This document shows positions 34,594-43,222 of a stretch of 64,000 nucleotides of DNA, piece after piece (position 1 is the first letter of the stretch; each line of letters begins with the position of its first letter). Below the pieces are notes generated by a model. That model made no database searches, was not told where the DNA came from, and worked only from the letters and a program-made list of their open reading frames with translations. The position numbers were made by a program, and so were the translations under genes. The DNA is from Mycolicibacterium nivoides (GTDB taxonomy: Bacteria > Actinomycetota > Actinomycetes > Mycobacteriales > Mycobacteriaceae). Location: NCBI RefSeq assembly GCF_003855255.1, contig NZ_CP034072.1, positions 2,657,906-2,721,905 of the forward strand, given 5' to 3'.

Positions 34594-35270
34594 AGCGAAC
34601 CCAGGATCTCGCGCATGGTGTCGATCTCCTGCTGCTGCGTCTTCACGATGGTGCGGGCCATCTCGACCGCGGCGGGATACTGACCGTCCTTGATCTCATC
34701 CTGCGCCATGGTGATCGCGCCCTCGTGGTGAGCGATCATGTGCGTCAGGTACAGCTTGGCCGCCTCGGCGCCCTGGGCATTGCGCAGCGCATTCATGTCG
34801 GTCTCCGACACCATGCCCTGCATGGCGGGCATGTCACCCTGACCCATGTCACCCTGGCCCATGTTGCCGTGGCCCATGTCGCCGTGGCCCTGCTGCGGCA
34901 TCGGCGGCATCGGCGGCATCGGGGGGTTGCCCCACTGTTTCAGCCAGCCCTGCATCTGCTCGATCTCCGGGGCCTGGGCACCCTTGATCTGAGTGGCCAG
35001 ATCAGTCACCCGCGCGTCGATGCCCTGCTTGGCCAGCAGCACATCGCTCATCTCGACCGCCTGCTGGTGGTGCGGGATCATGTGCTGGGCGAACATCACG
35101 TCGGCATCGTTGTGAGCCTCACTGGCGACCGGTGAGCTCGCTGCCGCCGAGGTGCTCTGGGTGTTGGTCATTTCCAGATCGGCAGTCCTGTCGGCCTTGT
35201 CGTTGCTACAACCGGCCACCAGGGCCGCCGCGACCACCGCGCCGGCGCTCAGCATCATCAGTTTCGTCAT
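34590..35270 (-). CDS. DUF305 lipoprotein with Met/His-rich repeats
   Basis: This 226-aa exported lipoprotein has the lipobox LVAGC (Cys 21). The DUF305 domain carries HMIPHHQQAVEMSDVL (about 63-78) and HMIAHHEGAITMAQDE near 182. Between them lies a Pro/Met/Gly/His insert with four 5-residue repeats of the type GDMGH/GNMGQ/GDMGQ/GDMPA, a composition typical of periplasmic copper-binding proteins. It converges on the kinase gene with a four-base overlap. A role in extracytoplasmic copper capture is likely from composition and neighbours. Confidence 0.85.
   Translation of the reverse strand: MTKLMMLSAGAVVAAALVAGCSNDKADRTADLEMTNTQSTSAAASSPVASEAHNDADVMFAQHMIPHHQQAVEMSDVLLAKQGIDARVTDLATQIKGAQAPEIEQMQGWLKQWGNPPMPPMPPMPQQGHGDMGHGNMGQGDMGQGDMPAMQGMVSETDMNALRNAQGAEAAKLYLTHMIAHHEGAITMAQDEIKDGQYPAAVEMARTIVKTQQQEIDTMREILGSL
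34831..34890. repeat. four tandem 15-bp repeats encoding the Met-rich insert
   Basis: Four 15-base units, each beginning ATGT[CT] and ending GGCCC or GACCC on the plus strand, encode repeated five-residue Met/Gly/His/Gln units of the DUF305 protein. Unit 1 and unit 2 differ by one base. Copy number is likely to vary between strains without breaking the frame. Confidence 0.75.
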
Positions 35271-35333
35271 GTCTCAAGCCTTACGAGAGTCCATGTGGCT
35301 GCCCTAGTCGTTCGATGAAGATTCGATAAAGGT

Positions 35334-36440
35334 CTATGCGGGCCTGGCCCGGAACAGCTTCACGTCACTCTTGACGCCCTTGAGGTGACGGGCTCCGGCA
35401 AATGACCACCCGAACCGGTCGTCGGCCCCGGCCTCGGCGATCGCCGCGCGGGCGGACTCGGCCACCAGCACGGTGCCGGGCCGCGCCGCCCCGGTGACCC
35501 GGCTCGCCAGGTTGACCGAGCTGCCGAACCAGTCACCGGCCCGGCTCACCGCAGGCCCGGTCGCCAGCCCGACCCGCAGCCGCGGGAAGTCCTCGTCGGT
35601 TTCGGTGGCGGCCACCAACTTCAGGGCCGCGTCGAGCAGTGCCGCCGGATCGGGGCTGACGAACATCACCGCATCGCCGATCGTCTTGATCAGCCGTACC
35701 GGGCCGACCGCCACCTCGCGTGCCGCGTCGGCCAGCCGGTTCGCCAGCCGCTCAAGGTCTTCGGGCTGCACGACCTCGCCCAGCCGGGTGAACCCGACGA
35801 TGTCGGCGAACGCGATGGTGACCGACCGCGCACCGGGCAGCGGAAGCCCCTCGGCCCGCTCGGAAGCGTTGACCGCCTCGGTCTCCATCGCATGGCGCAA
35901 TTGCACGAACAGCATGTCCCGGATCATCGGCCCGATCAGCGGGGCCGCCTCGGCAACCAGCGCCTCGCTCGCCTTGGCGGTTTCCAGTTCCGTCGCTCCC
36001 GGCGTCAACACTGCCGCCAGCGCGGCATAGCGCATCACCTCGGCGGCCCGACCGAGCCCCTCGGAGAGCACCCGCGTGATCAACACGAGCTGGTCCGGGG
36101 CGATGCCCAACTCGAGGAAACGCTCGGCGAAGCCCACCGCCTCGGCATCGGCCCGCAACAGCACCGCGGCATCGGGGTCGTCGACGGTCGCCAGCCCCAT
36201 CGCCCGTTGCAGTCGCTGCACGAGCGCGACGTCCAGTCCGGTCTGCTCGCTGATCTCGCGAGTCGACACATAGGTGCCGTCGTCGCCTGCCACCCGGCGC
36301 GAGGCCAGCAACATCGGGGTGACGGCCTGGCGGATCTGGTCGGCGGTGATGCCGCGGGACAACAGCCATTCGACCAACTCGGCACGCTGCGCTCCGGCTT
36401 CGCCGTCGAGTCCGTCCAGGAGTGTGGGGTCTGCCACCAT
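35334..36440 (-). CDS. class III adenylyl cyclase with autoinhibitory N-domain (Rv1264-like)
   Basis: This 368-aa cytoplasmic cyclase has an N-terminal helical regulatory domain (about 1-190, [20 protein letters not shown], then [19 protein letters not shown]) like that of M. tuberculosis Rv1264. Rv1264 is activated by acid pH and fatty acids. The catalytic domain has [13 protein letters not shown] (metal Asp), [13 protein letters not shown] (substrate Lys and second Asp) and [13 protein letters not shown] (Asn and Arg), so all key residues are present. It shares one base (TGATG) with the stop of the GAF regulator and appears to be the last gene of the butanediol operon. Confidence 0.88.
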   Translation of the reverse strand: MVADPTLLDGLDGEAGAQRAELVEWLLSRGITADQIRQAVTPMLLASRRVAGDDGTYVSTREISEQTGLDVALVQRLQRAMGLATVDDPDAAVLLRADAEAVGFAERFLELGIAPDQLVLITRVLSEGLGRAAEVMRYAALAAVLTPGATELETAKASEALVAEAAPLIGPMIRDMLFVQLRHAMETEAVNASERAEGLPLPGARSVTIAFADIVGFTRLGEVVQPEDLERLANRLADAAREVAVGPVRLIKTIGDAVMFVSPDPAALLDAALKLVAATETDEDFPRLRVGLATGPAVSRAGDWFGSSVNLASRVTGAARPGTVLVAESARAAIAEAGADDRFGWSFAGARHLKGVKSDVKLFRARPA

Positions 36441-37729
36441 CAGGTCAAGGTATACCGACGAGCCGCATGAACGGCCGGAGCCGTCGAGGACGCGAGCAAT
36501 GAGGACATGTCCTGGGGATAACGGACATCCACGACCACAGAATCCCCGAAGCGGTACGGCTTACCGGCGACCAGACCGACGAACTGCTTACGCAGCCGCG
36601 ACATCTCGGCCCGCACCGTCACCACCCTGGACCGATCGCCGTACAGATCCTCCGCCAGCTCCGGTGCCGACCGGCCCTGCCTGCTGGTCGCCAAGACCAA
36701 CAGGATCTCGGCGTGGCGGCTGGAGATGCTGCGCCGCCAGCTGCCGAACTGGCCGGACATCTCCAGCGACGGTTCGCCGTCCCGGAGGTCGAGGATGACC
36801 CGCGACGGCGCCGCACTGGGCTCGGCATCGTCGGCCACCCGGACCAGCCACCCGCCGGGCAGCCCCTCCACATCGCACATGCCCAGCGGCGGAATCCACA
36901 CCCGGCCGGGTAACCCACTCTCGGGCAACAAGATCCGATTGTGCAGCGGCAAGCAGTCCACCGCCGCCACCCAGCCCTCGGTATCCACTGCCAGCGCCGG
37001 GCTGCCCACTCTGGCCAGGATGGGCGCCGCCACCGCACGCAAGCGGTTCAACGTTCTGTCATGCGCCTCGCGCAGGTGCGATTCCGCGAGCCGCGCCACC
37101 AGGTCCACCAGGGCGACCGTCGTCGGATGCACGGTGGAGGCCGGGCCGGACACGTCCACGATGCCGATCACCTGACCGGTCCGGGGATCCCGGATCGGCG
37201 CACCGGCACACGTCCACGGGTGGTGGGTGCGCAGGAAATGCTCGGCCGAGAAGATCTGCACCGCACGATGCGAGGCGAGCGCGGTACCGATCCCGTTGGT
37301 GCCCACCGCGTTCTCGCTCCACGTCGCCCCCTCGATGAAACCGAGGCGGTCGGCGAGGCTGAGTACGCGCGGCGAGCCCGAGCGCCACAGCACCCGGCCC
37401 CTGGCATCGGCCACCACCAGGATGTTGTCGCCCTCTTCGATCACCGAGTCCAGCCCGCGCGACACGTCGTCGAGCACGGCGATGAGTCCGGACTGCTGCC
37501 GCAGCAAGTCCAGGCCGGACGTATCGACTTGCGGCGGAATGTGATGATCCGGGTTTATCCCCTTGGCGCGCAGCCTGTTCCAGGAGTCTTCGATCACCGC
37601 CCGAGGGCGCGCAGGCGCGCGGTCACCCGACATGGTCGCGTCGTACACCGCCGACAGGAGCATGGCGTACCGCCGCGGATCCTCACCAGGTGAGACCGCG
37701 GGCTCAGGTATCGACGAACCGGCCATCAT
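36440..37729 (-). CDS. GAF-domain transcriptional regulator (AcoR-like, no AAA+ domain)
   Basis: This 429-aa protein has the N-terminal half of AcoR-type activators: an R-x-x-I-x-x-SW-x-R-L segment ([16 protein letters not shown]) and a GAF domain (about 70-215, [20 protein letters not shown] and [14 protein letters not shown]). The sigma-54 AAA+ domain is absent. The C-terminus (about 340-415, [20 protein letters not shown] and [16 protein letters not shown]) looks like a winged helix, fitting a mycobacterial host without sigma-54. It follows the butanediol genes (42-base gap) and precedes the cyclase. It probably activates this operon in response to acetoin or a related ligand. Confidence 0.82.
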   Translation of the reverse strand: MMAGSSIPEPAVSPGEDPRRYAMLLSAVYDATMSGDRAPARPRAVIEDSWNRLRAKGINPDHHIPPQVDTSGLDLLRQQSGLIAVLDDVSRGLDSVIEEGDNILVVADARGRVLWRSGSPRVLSLADRLGFIEGATWSENAVGTNGIGTALASHRAVQIFSAEHFLRTHHPWTCAGAPIRDPRTGQVIGIVDVSGPASTVHPTTVALVDLVARLAESHLREAHDRTLNRLRAVAAPILARVGSPALAVDTEGWVAAVDCLPLHNRILLPESGLPGRVWIPPLGMCDVEGLPGGWLVRVADDAEPSAAPSRVILDLRDGEPSLEMSGQFGSWRRSISSRHAEILLVLATSRQGRSAPELAEDLYGDRSRVVTVRAEMSRLRKQFVGLVAGKPYRFGDSVVVDVRYPQDMSSLLASSTAPAVHAARRYTLT

Positions 37730-37771
37730 CGCCGATTGTGCTCCACATCACATCGGGACGCCAATCTCGGG

Positions 37772-38551
37772 CTACCGATAGACCAACCCCCCGTCGATCA
37801 GACCTGCCTGACCAGTCATGTAATCGGCATCCGGTCCGGCCAGATACGCAACGAATCCGGCCACGTCCTCGGGTGTTTCCGGACGCCCCAACGCGATGCC
37901 GCCCGCGTACTTCTGGAATGTCTCCCCCTCGGCGGCGCCGGTCAGCTCGGCGAACCGCTTGTCGATCTCGACCCACATATCGGTGCCGACGATGCCGGGA
38001 CAGTAGGCGTTGACGGTGATGCCCGCCGACGCGTACTCCTTGGCCGCGGCCTGGGTCAGGCCGCGCACCGCGAACTTCGTCGCGCTGTACACCCCGAGCA
38101 TCGCGAAGCCATCATGACCGGCGATCGACGAGGCGTTGATGATCTTGCCCGGCCTGCCCAGCTCGATGAACTTGGCTGCGGCAGCCTGGATTCCCCACAG
38201 CACGCCGTCGACGTTGATCGACCACACCCGGGCGACGTCTGCGGGCGTGACCTCGGCGATCGGTCCGACCAGCGCGACCCCGGCGTTGTTGACCATGATG
38301 TCGAACCCGCCGAGGGCGGTCGCGGCGTGCTCGACCGCCGCGTACACCGAATCGCGGTCACTCACGTCGGTGACGAAAGTGGTTGTTTTCGACCCGATTC
38401 CGGCGATCTCCCCGGCCACCTCGTTGATGCCGTCCGGTACCACGTCGACCAGTGCGATGTCGGCGCCTTCCCGTGCCAGCCGCAGCGCGATGCCCCGCCC
38501 GATCCCGCGGCCCGCGCCTGTCACCAGCGCCACCTTGCTCTGCAATGTCAC
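37772..38551 (-). CDS. SDR-family acetoin/butanediol reductase
   Basis: This 259-aa short-chain dehydrogenase has the NAD site TGAGRGIG (about 11-18), NNAG in [11 protein letters not shown], catalytic Ser in [11 protein letters not shown] and YSATK (Tyr about 153). The segment [20 protein letters not shown] and the C-terminal [15 protein letters not shown] resemble diacetyl/acetoin reductases of the ButA/BudC type. The GTG start at 38551 overlaps the stop of the zinc dehydrogenase by four bases. The pair should interconvert diacetyl, acetoin and 2,3-butanediol stereoisomers. Confidence 0.85.
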   Translation of the reverse strand: MTLQSKVALVTGAGRGIGRGIALRLAREGADIALVDVVPDGINEVAGEIAGIGSKTTTFVTDVSDRDSVYAAVEHAATALGGFDIMVNNAGVALVGPIAEVTPADVARVWSINVDGVLWGIQAAAAKFIELGRPGKIINASSIAGHDGFAMLGVYSATKFAVRGLTQAAAKEYASAGITVNAYCPGIVGTDMWVEIDKRFAELTGAAEGETFQKYAGGIALGRPETPEDVAGFVAYLAGPDADYMTGQAGLIDGGLVYR

Positions 38552-39603
38552 GATGCGCCTCCGCTCGGGTCGACCAGAACCTTCATCTTCTTGCCTGCGT
38601 GCAGGGCTTCGAATCCCTCGTCGATCACGTCGTCGATGGCGATGGGAGTGACCCATCCCCTCGTGTCGTACACCCCCTGCGCCATGAGATCAATGACTGC
38701 CTCGAAGTCCGCCGAGGTGTAGCACAGCGAACCCTGGATCCTGGACTCGTTCATCACCAGGTTGAGCAGCGGTGTCGTCAGCGGCTTCTCGTAGATCGCG
38801 ACACTCACCGTCGGCTTGCGTGCACCCACACACGCGGTGGCCGCCTCGATCGCCGGGGCCACCCCAGCCGCGTCGAAGGCCGCGTCGGCCCCGCGTCCCC
38901 CGGTCTGATCGGCGATGAACGCCGGGACGTCGAGTTCCGTCGGGTCCAGGGTCCTGGCGCCGAGTGTCTCGATCGCGGACCTGCGGGTGGGTGAGGGTTC
39001 GACGACGAACACATCGTCGAGCCCTTTGCCCCGCAACGCGAACCACAGGCCGATGCCGATCGGCCCGGCCCCGAAGATCACCGCGGTGTGTAGCGGTCCG
39101 ACCTCGCCGAGCGTCGCGGCGTGGTAGGCCACCGACATCGGCTCGACCAGCGCGCCGAGCTCGAGGGAGACGTTGTCGGGAAGCCGGTGCAGCATGTCGG
39201 TCGGCACCACGGTGTACTCGGCCATGCCGCCGTCGGACATCAGGCCGTGGAAACCGATCTGCTGACAGATGTTGTAGGTGCCCGCCCGGCACGGTGCGCA
39301 ATTGTCGCATCGGTAAATCGGCTCGACGGCAACCCGGTCGCCCGGGGCGAAGCCGGTGACGCCCGCGCCCACATCGGTGATGGTGCCGGAGAACTCGTGG
39401 CCCATGGTCAGCGGCAGCTGCCTGCCGGTCAGCGGATGCGGCTCGGTCGGCACGAAGATCGGGCCCGCATAGTATTCATGCAGGTCAGTGCCGCATATTC
39501 CATTGAAGCCCACTTTGATCTTGACGGTGCCGGGGCCAGGGTCGGGCTCGGGGACGTCGGCGACTTCGACCTTGTTCGGTCCGTAGTACACGGCTGCTTT
39601 CAT
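38548..39603 (-). CDS. zinc-dependent 2,3-butanediol dehydrogenase-like enzyme
   Basis: This 351-aa medium-chain dehydrogenase has catalytic zinc ligands in [10 protein letters not shown] and MGHEFSG. The structural zinc cysteines are [15 protein letters not shown] (four Cys). NAD binds at [16 protein letters not shown] (about 175-190). [12 protein letters not shown] and the structural-lobe spacing are typical of Bdh2/ButB-like (R,R)-butanediol dehydrogenases. ATG 39603 is chosen over a start 15 codons upstream because MKAAVYYG is the family N-terminus. It is the first gene of the operon and faces the flavin monooxygenase. Confidence 0.86.
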   Translation of the reverse strand: MKAAVYYGPNKVEVADVPEPDPGPGTVKIKVGFNGICGTDLHEYYAGPIFVPTEPHPLTGRQLPLTMGHEFSGTITDVGAGVTGFAPGDRVAVEPIYRCDNCAPCRAGTYNICQQIGFHGLMSDGGMAEYTVVPTDMLHRLPDNVSLELGALVEPMSVAYHAATLGEVGPLHTAVIFGAGPIGIGLWFALRGKGLDDVFVVEPSPTRRSAIETLGARTLDPTELDVPAFIADQTGGRGADAAFDAAGVAPAIEAATACVGARKPTVSVAIYEKPLTTPLLNLVMNESRIQGSLCYTSADFEAVIDLMAQGVYDTRGWVTPIAIDDVIDEGFEALHAGKKMKVLVDPSGGAS

Positions 39604-39639
39604 AGGGCCGTTGTAGGCGACCTGCCGGGTGCGCCGTAA

Positions 39640-39703
39640 GGGTTGCAAGACGTTGCGGTCTCAAACGCCAGGTCGGTTGCAACCCCGTGCAACCCTTGTT
39701 GCG
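39640..39703. promoter_or_regulatory. cluster of TTGC boxes between the butanediol operon and monooxygenase
   Basis: GGGTTGCA appears three times (39640 plus strand; about 39675-39686 and 39687-39695 on the minus strand). The second includes the perfect palindrome GGTTGCAACC (39675-39684). GTTGCGGT also occurs twice (about 39652 and 39698). Such clustered inverted boxes in a divergent promoter are plausible sites for the AcoR-like regulator encoded downstream in the operon. Confidence 0.55.
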
Positions 39704-39731
39704 GTGTTTGACACGGTGTGGGCTGGGCCAC

Positions 39732-41561
39732 ATGACGCAGACCACCGCCGCACCGCTGGCCACATTGTCACCACAGGAACGGGTTGACGCCTGGCTGGCC
39801 GATTTCGAATCCGCACTGGCCGACCGCGACATCGAGCGCGTCGTCGGAAAGTTCGCAACGGACAGCTTCTGGCGTGACCTGGTCGCCTTCACCTGGAACC
39901 TCAAGACCCTCGAGGGGCGCGACAGCATGGCCGACATGCTGACCACTCGACTCGCGGACACCGACCCGTCCGGGTTCCGGACGGCGGAAACCCCGACCGA
40001 GGAATTCGACGGGGAGCACGTCGTCACCTCGGCGTTCATCGAGTTCGAGACCGCGGTGGGCCGCGGCAAGGGGCACCTGCGCCTGCGCGACGAGCTGGGC
40101 TGGACCCTGCTGACCACCCTGCAGGAGCTCAAGGGTCACGAGGAGCGCAAGGGCGCCAACCGGCCACTGGGCGCCGTGCACGGCTCCGACCCGGACCGGC
40201 GGTCCTGGGCCGAGAAGCGCCTCGACGAGGACCTGACGCTGGGCTACACCGAGCAGCCCTACATCGTGGTGATCGGCGGGGGCCAGGGCGGCATCGCACT
40301 GGGTGCCCGGCTGCGCCAGCTCGGCGTGCCCGCCATCGTCGTCGACCAACACGAACGCCCCGGCGACCAGTGGCGCAAGCGCTACAAGTCGCTGTGCCTG
40401 CACGACCCGGTCTGGTACGACCACCTGCCGTATCTCCCGTTCCCGCCGAACTGGCCGGTGTTCGCACCCAAGGACAAGATCGGCGACTGGCTGGAGTTCT
40501 ACACCCGGGTCATGGAGGTGCCGTACTGGAGCTCGACCACCTGCCTGTCGGCGTCCTATGACGAAGACGAACAGCGGTGGACCGTCGAGGTGAACCGCAA
40601 CGGTGAGCCCGTGACGCTGCGGCCGGCCCAGCTGGTGCTGGCGACGGGCATGTCGGGCAAGCCCAGCATCCCGACGCTCCCGGGCCAGGAGGTGTTCCGC
40701 GGCGAGCAGCACCACTCCAGCCACCACCCCGGCCCGGACCGGTACACCGGCAAGCGAGTCGTGGTGATCGGCTCCAACAACTCCGCCCACGACATCTGTA
40801 AAGCGTTGTACGAGAACTATGTCGACGTCACGATGGTGCAGCGCTCCTCGACACACATCGTGAAATCGGACTCGCTGATGGAGCTGGGTCTCGGCGACCT
40901 GTACTCGGAGCGGGCCGTCGCTGCCGGAATGACCACCGAGAAGGCCGATCTGACCTTCGCGTCACTGCCCTATGCCATCATGGCCGACTTCCAGCGGCCC
41001 ATCTACGATGCGATCCGCCAGCGCGACAAGGACTTCTACGCGCGACTGGAAGCCGCCGGATTCGATCTGGACTTCGGCGACGACGACTCCGGACTGTTCA
41101 TGAAGTACCTTCGCCGCGGCTCGGGCTATTACATCGACGTCGGTGCCTGCGAGCTGATCGCCGACGGCAGCATCAAACTCGCGCACGGCGAGGTGGACCG
41201 CCTGACCGAGGATTCGGTGATCCTGGCCGACGGCACCGAGCTGCCCGCCGATGTGGTGGTGTACGCCACGGGGTTCGGCTCGATGAACGGCTGGGCGGCC
41301 GACCTGATCAGTCAGGAAGTCGCCGACCGGATCGGCAAGGTGTGGGGCCTCGGCTCGGGCACCACCAAGGATCCCGGGCCGTGGGAAGGCGAACAACGCA
41401 ACATGTGGAAGCCCACCCAACAGCCCAACCTGTGGCTGCACGGCGGCAATCTGCACCAATCCCGGCACTATTCGCTGTATCTGGCGTTGCAGCTCAAGGC
41501 CCGCTATGAGGGCCTGGCAACGCCGGTGTACGGACTGCAGGAGGTCCATCACCTGAGCTGA
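39732..41561 (+). CDS. flavin-containing monooxygenase with N-terminal SnoaL-like domain
   Basis: This 609-aa enzyme has an N-terminal SnoaL/NTF2-like region (about 10-150, WLADFESALADRDIERVVGK). An FAD-binding fold follows with VIGGGQGGIALGARLRQLG (about 178-196), and the NADPH motif VVVIGSNNSAHDICKAL lies near 345. The linker VVYATGFGSMNG is a typical late flavoprotein motif. Substrates of such fused proteins in mycobacteria are undefined; Baeyer-Villiger or heteroatom oxidation is possible. The start is ATG 39732, with the alternative 39687 inside the box cluster. It is divergent from the butanediol operon, so co-regulation and ketone oxidation are plausible. Confidence 0.85.
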   Translation: MTQTTAAPLATLSPQERVDAWLADFESALADRDIERVVGKFATDSFWRDLVAFTWNLKTLEGRDSMADMLTTRLADTDPSGFRTAETPTEEFDGEHVVTSAFIEFETAVGRGKGHLRLRDELGWTLLTTLQELKGHEERKGANRPLGAVHGSDPDRRSWAEKRLDEDLTLGYTEQPYIVVIGGGQGGIALGARLRQLGVPAIVVDQHERPGDQWRKRYKSLCLHDPVWYDHLPYLPFPPNWPVFAPKDKIGDWLEFYTRVMEVPYWSSTTCLSASYDEDEQRWTVEVNRNGEPVTLRPAQLVLATGMSGKPSIPTLPGQEVFRGEQHHSSHHPGPDRYTGKRVVVIGSNNSAHDICKALYENYVDVTMVQRSSTHIVKSDSLMELGLGDLYSERAVAAGMTTEKADLTFASLPYAIMADFQRPIYDAIRQRDKDFYARLEAAGFDLDFGDDDSGLFMKYLRRGSGYYIDVGACELIADGSIKLAHGEVDRLTEDSVILADGTELPADVVVYATGFGSMNGWAADLISQEVADRIGKVWGLGSGTTKDPGPWEGEQRNMWKPTQQPNLWLHGGNLHQSRHYSLYLALQLKARYEGLATPVYGLQEVHHLS

Positions 41562-41574
41562 CGACTCACGACAT

Positions 41575-41615
41575 GGCGCCCCGAACGTGAATCCCCCACC
41601 GCCGTTCGGGGCGCC
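41575..41615 (+). terminator. perfect 13-bp hairpin after the monooxygenase gene
   Basis: GGCGCCCCGAACG (41575-41587) and CGTTCGGGGCGCC (41603-41615) pair perfectly around a 15-base loop, 13 bases after the stop. The stem is very GC-rich and lacks a U tract, the common mycobacterial form of intrinsic terminator. It separates this gene from the deacetylase promoter. Confidence 0.8.
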
Positions 41616-41635
41616 CGCGTGTATGCGGGGCTTGG

Positions 41636-41641
41636 TATACA
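41636..41641 (+). promoter_or_regulatory. -10 element giving a nearly leaderless deacetylase transcript
   Basis: TATACA lies seven bases before ATG 41649, so transcription would start at or next to the start codon. Leaderless mRNAs are common in mycobacteria. No clear -35 is seen. Confidence 0.45.
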
Positions 41642-41648
41642 TGCTGGG

Positions 41649-42353
41649 ATGCGCCGATGGATGTGGAGCCTGGTTGTCCTGCTCGTCGTGGCGGTGACTG
41701 TGCTCGCCAGTGGGTACCGGGTGATGAACTCGCGGACCTTCGCACTCGCCGGGCATCTGGTGCCCCGAGTGGACACCTCGGCCAAAGTCGTCGCACTGAC
41801 CTTTGACGACGGCCCTACCGGCCATACACCGGACGTGCTGCGGATGCTCGACACCGCAGGAGTTCGGGCCACGTTCTACCTCACCGGCGCGGAGTTGACC
41901 GCCGCGCCGCAGTTCGGCACCGCGATCGCCGCGGCCGGCCACGAGATCGGGAATCACAGCTACTCCCACCGGCGGATGGTGCTGATGTCGCCGGCCACCG
42001 TCGCCGACGAGATCGAACGGACCGACGCAGCCATCCGGGCCACCGGGTACACAGGCCCGATCACCTTCCGCCCGCCCTACGGAAAGAAGCTCTGGACCCT
42101 GCCGCGCTACCTGTCCACCCATGACCGAACCATGGTCACCTGGGACATCGAACCCGATTCGGCCAGCGGAGCCGGTGCCGATGCGATCGTGGCCGAAACC
42201 GTCTCCGGGGTGCGGCCGGGCTCGATCGTCCTGCTGCATGCCATGTATGACAGCCGCGCGGCATCGCGGGCGGCAGTCCCCCGCATCATCGACGAATTGC
42301 GCTCGGCCGGTTACCGGTTCGTCACCGTGTCCGAACTGCTGGCGAACCCATGA
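41649..42353 (+). CDS. membrane-anchored polysaccharide deacetylase (NodB domain)
   Basis: This 234-aa protein has an N-terminal helix (about 5-24, WSLVVLLVVAVTVLASGY) that exports or anchors it. The NodB motifs are TFDDGPTGHTPDVL (motif 1, two Asp), HEIGNHSYSHRRM (motif 2, HxxSH metal site), RPPYGKKLW (motif 3), WDIEPDS (motif 4) and IVLLHAM (motif 5). All metal and catalytic positions are present. It likely removes acetyl groups from peptidoglycan or another glycan in the envelope. ATG 41649 is preferred to 41619 because of the -10 placement. It overlaps the next gene by four bases. Confidence 0.88.
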   Translation: MRRWMWSLVVLLVVAVTVLASGYRVMNSRTFALAGHLVPRVDTSAKVVALTFDDGPTGHTPDVLRMLDTAGVRATFYLTGAELTAAPQFGTAIAAAGHEIGNHSYSHRRMVLMSPATVADEIERTDAAIRATGYTGPITFRPPYGKKLWTLPRYLSTHDRTMVTWDIEPDSASGAGADAIVAETVSGVRPGSIVLLHAMYDSRAASRAAVPRIIDELRSAGYRFVTVSELLANP

Positions 42354-42838
42354 CCGAGCTGCTGCACGGGCTGGATCCCATCGCCGGTGAGGCGCCGCAG
42401 GTGCTGATCCTGGGGAACATGCCCAGTGCGATGTCGCTGGCGTCCGGTCAGTACTACGGCAATCCGCGCAACGCGTTCTGGCGCATCACCGGTGCGCTCT
42501 TCGGATTCAGTGCCGATGCGCCCTATCCGGAGCGGGTGGCGTCACTGTGCACCCACCAGGTCGCGGTATGGGATGTGCTTCGGTCCTGCCGCCGGGTGGG
42601 TAGCCTGGACTCCGCGGTTGAGCGGGACAGCATGGTGCCCAACGACTTTGCGGCATTCTTCGCCCGTTGTCCAACGCTGGAGCGAGTGGTGTTCAACGGG
42701 GCCGCCGCCGAGGCCAACTACCGGCGCCTGGTCGGCACTCCCCCGCTGCCCAGCGTGCGGGCCCCGTCCACCAGCCCCGCACAGACCATGCGCTACGAGG
42801 ACAAACTCGAGGCGTGGCGCCGCGCGCTCACCGGCTAG
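42350..42838 (+). CDS. DNA-deoxyinosine glycosylase (HDG, uracil-glycosylase superfamily)
   Basis: This 162-aa DNA glycosylase matches the family-6 type. The N-terminal motif LILGNMPSAMSLASGQYYGN is followed by PRNAFWRI, the signature shared by hypoxanthine-DNA glycosylases. The typical second motif NGAAAEANYRRL and a C-terminal PSTSPAQTMRYEDKLEAWR complete the fold. It removes deaminated adenine (hypoxanthine) from DNA, starting base-excision repair. It overlaps the deacetylase gene (ATGA), an odd functional pairing that is probably just tight packing. Confidence 0.88.
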   Translation: MTELLHGLDPIAGEAPQVLILGNMPSAMSLASGQYYGNPRNAFWRITGALFGFSADAPYPERVASLCTHQVAVWDVLRSCRRVGSLDSAVERDSMVPNDFAAFFARCPTLERVVFNGAAAEANYRRLVGTPPLPSVRAPSTSPAQTMRYEDKLEAWRRALTG

Positions 42839-42862
42839 CGATTTGTACGGCCCGCCGGGCGG

Positions 42863-43138
42863 TTAGGCCAGCCGGTCGACGATGTCCTTGGCCTCCTTGA
42901 GCCGCAGCCCGGTCTCATCGCGCAACAGTTTGATGGCGGCGATCTTGTTGCCCTGGAGGGCGAGCTGGCGGACCATCTGGCTGGCCATCATCTCGCTGGG
43001 CTGACCCGTCGGCGGCATCGACACCGGGTGCCCCGCCGCCGATGCCGAGCGTTCCAGTGCCGCGACCCGGCGCTCGAGTTCCTCGACGCGTCGGCGCAGG
43101 TCGTTGCTCGATTCGTCACGCCCGGCGAAAAGTCCCAT
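42863..43138 (-). CDS. small coiled-coil protein with ribosomal L7/L12-like C-terminal helix motif
   Basis: This 91-aa protein has an N-terminal heptad-rich segment (DLRRRVEELERRVAALERSA, about 13-32) expected to form a coiled coil. After a flexible Pro/Met linker, the C-terminus (GNKIAAIKLLRDETGLRLKE, then AKDIVDRL) closely matches the helical hairpin of the L7/L12 C-terminal domain, where KIxxIKxxRxxTGLGLKEAKxxVD is the core. It is not a ribosomal protein, being too short and lacking the L10-binding domain. It may bind translation factors or nucleic acid. It is divergent from the cyclase gene. Confidence 0.75.
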   Translation of the reverse strand: MGLFAGRDESSNDLRRRVEELERRVAALERSASAAGHPVSMPPTGQPSEMMASQMVRQLALQGNKIAAIKLLRDETGLRLKEAKDIVDRLA

Positions 43139-43222
43139 CGTGCCAGTGTCGCATCACTGTCCTTTCTGCATTGCTGCGTTCTATCCTCGTTGCAGCAGGT
43201 TCTCCGATGGCGGGGGCTTCGA

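Noticed and set aside
34831..34890. CRISPR-like array
   Set aside because: The 15-bp units are contiguous, have no spacers and encode part of a protein.
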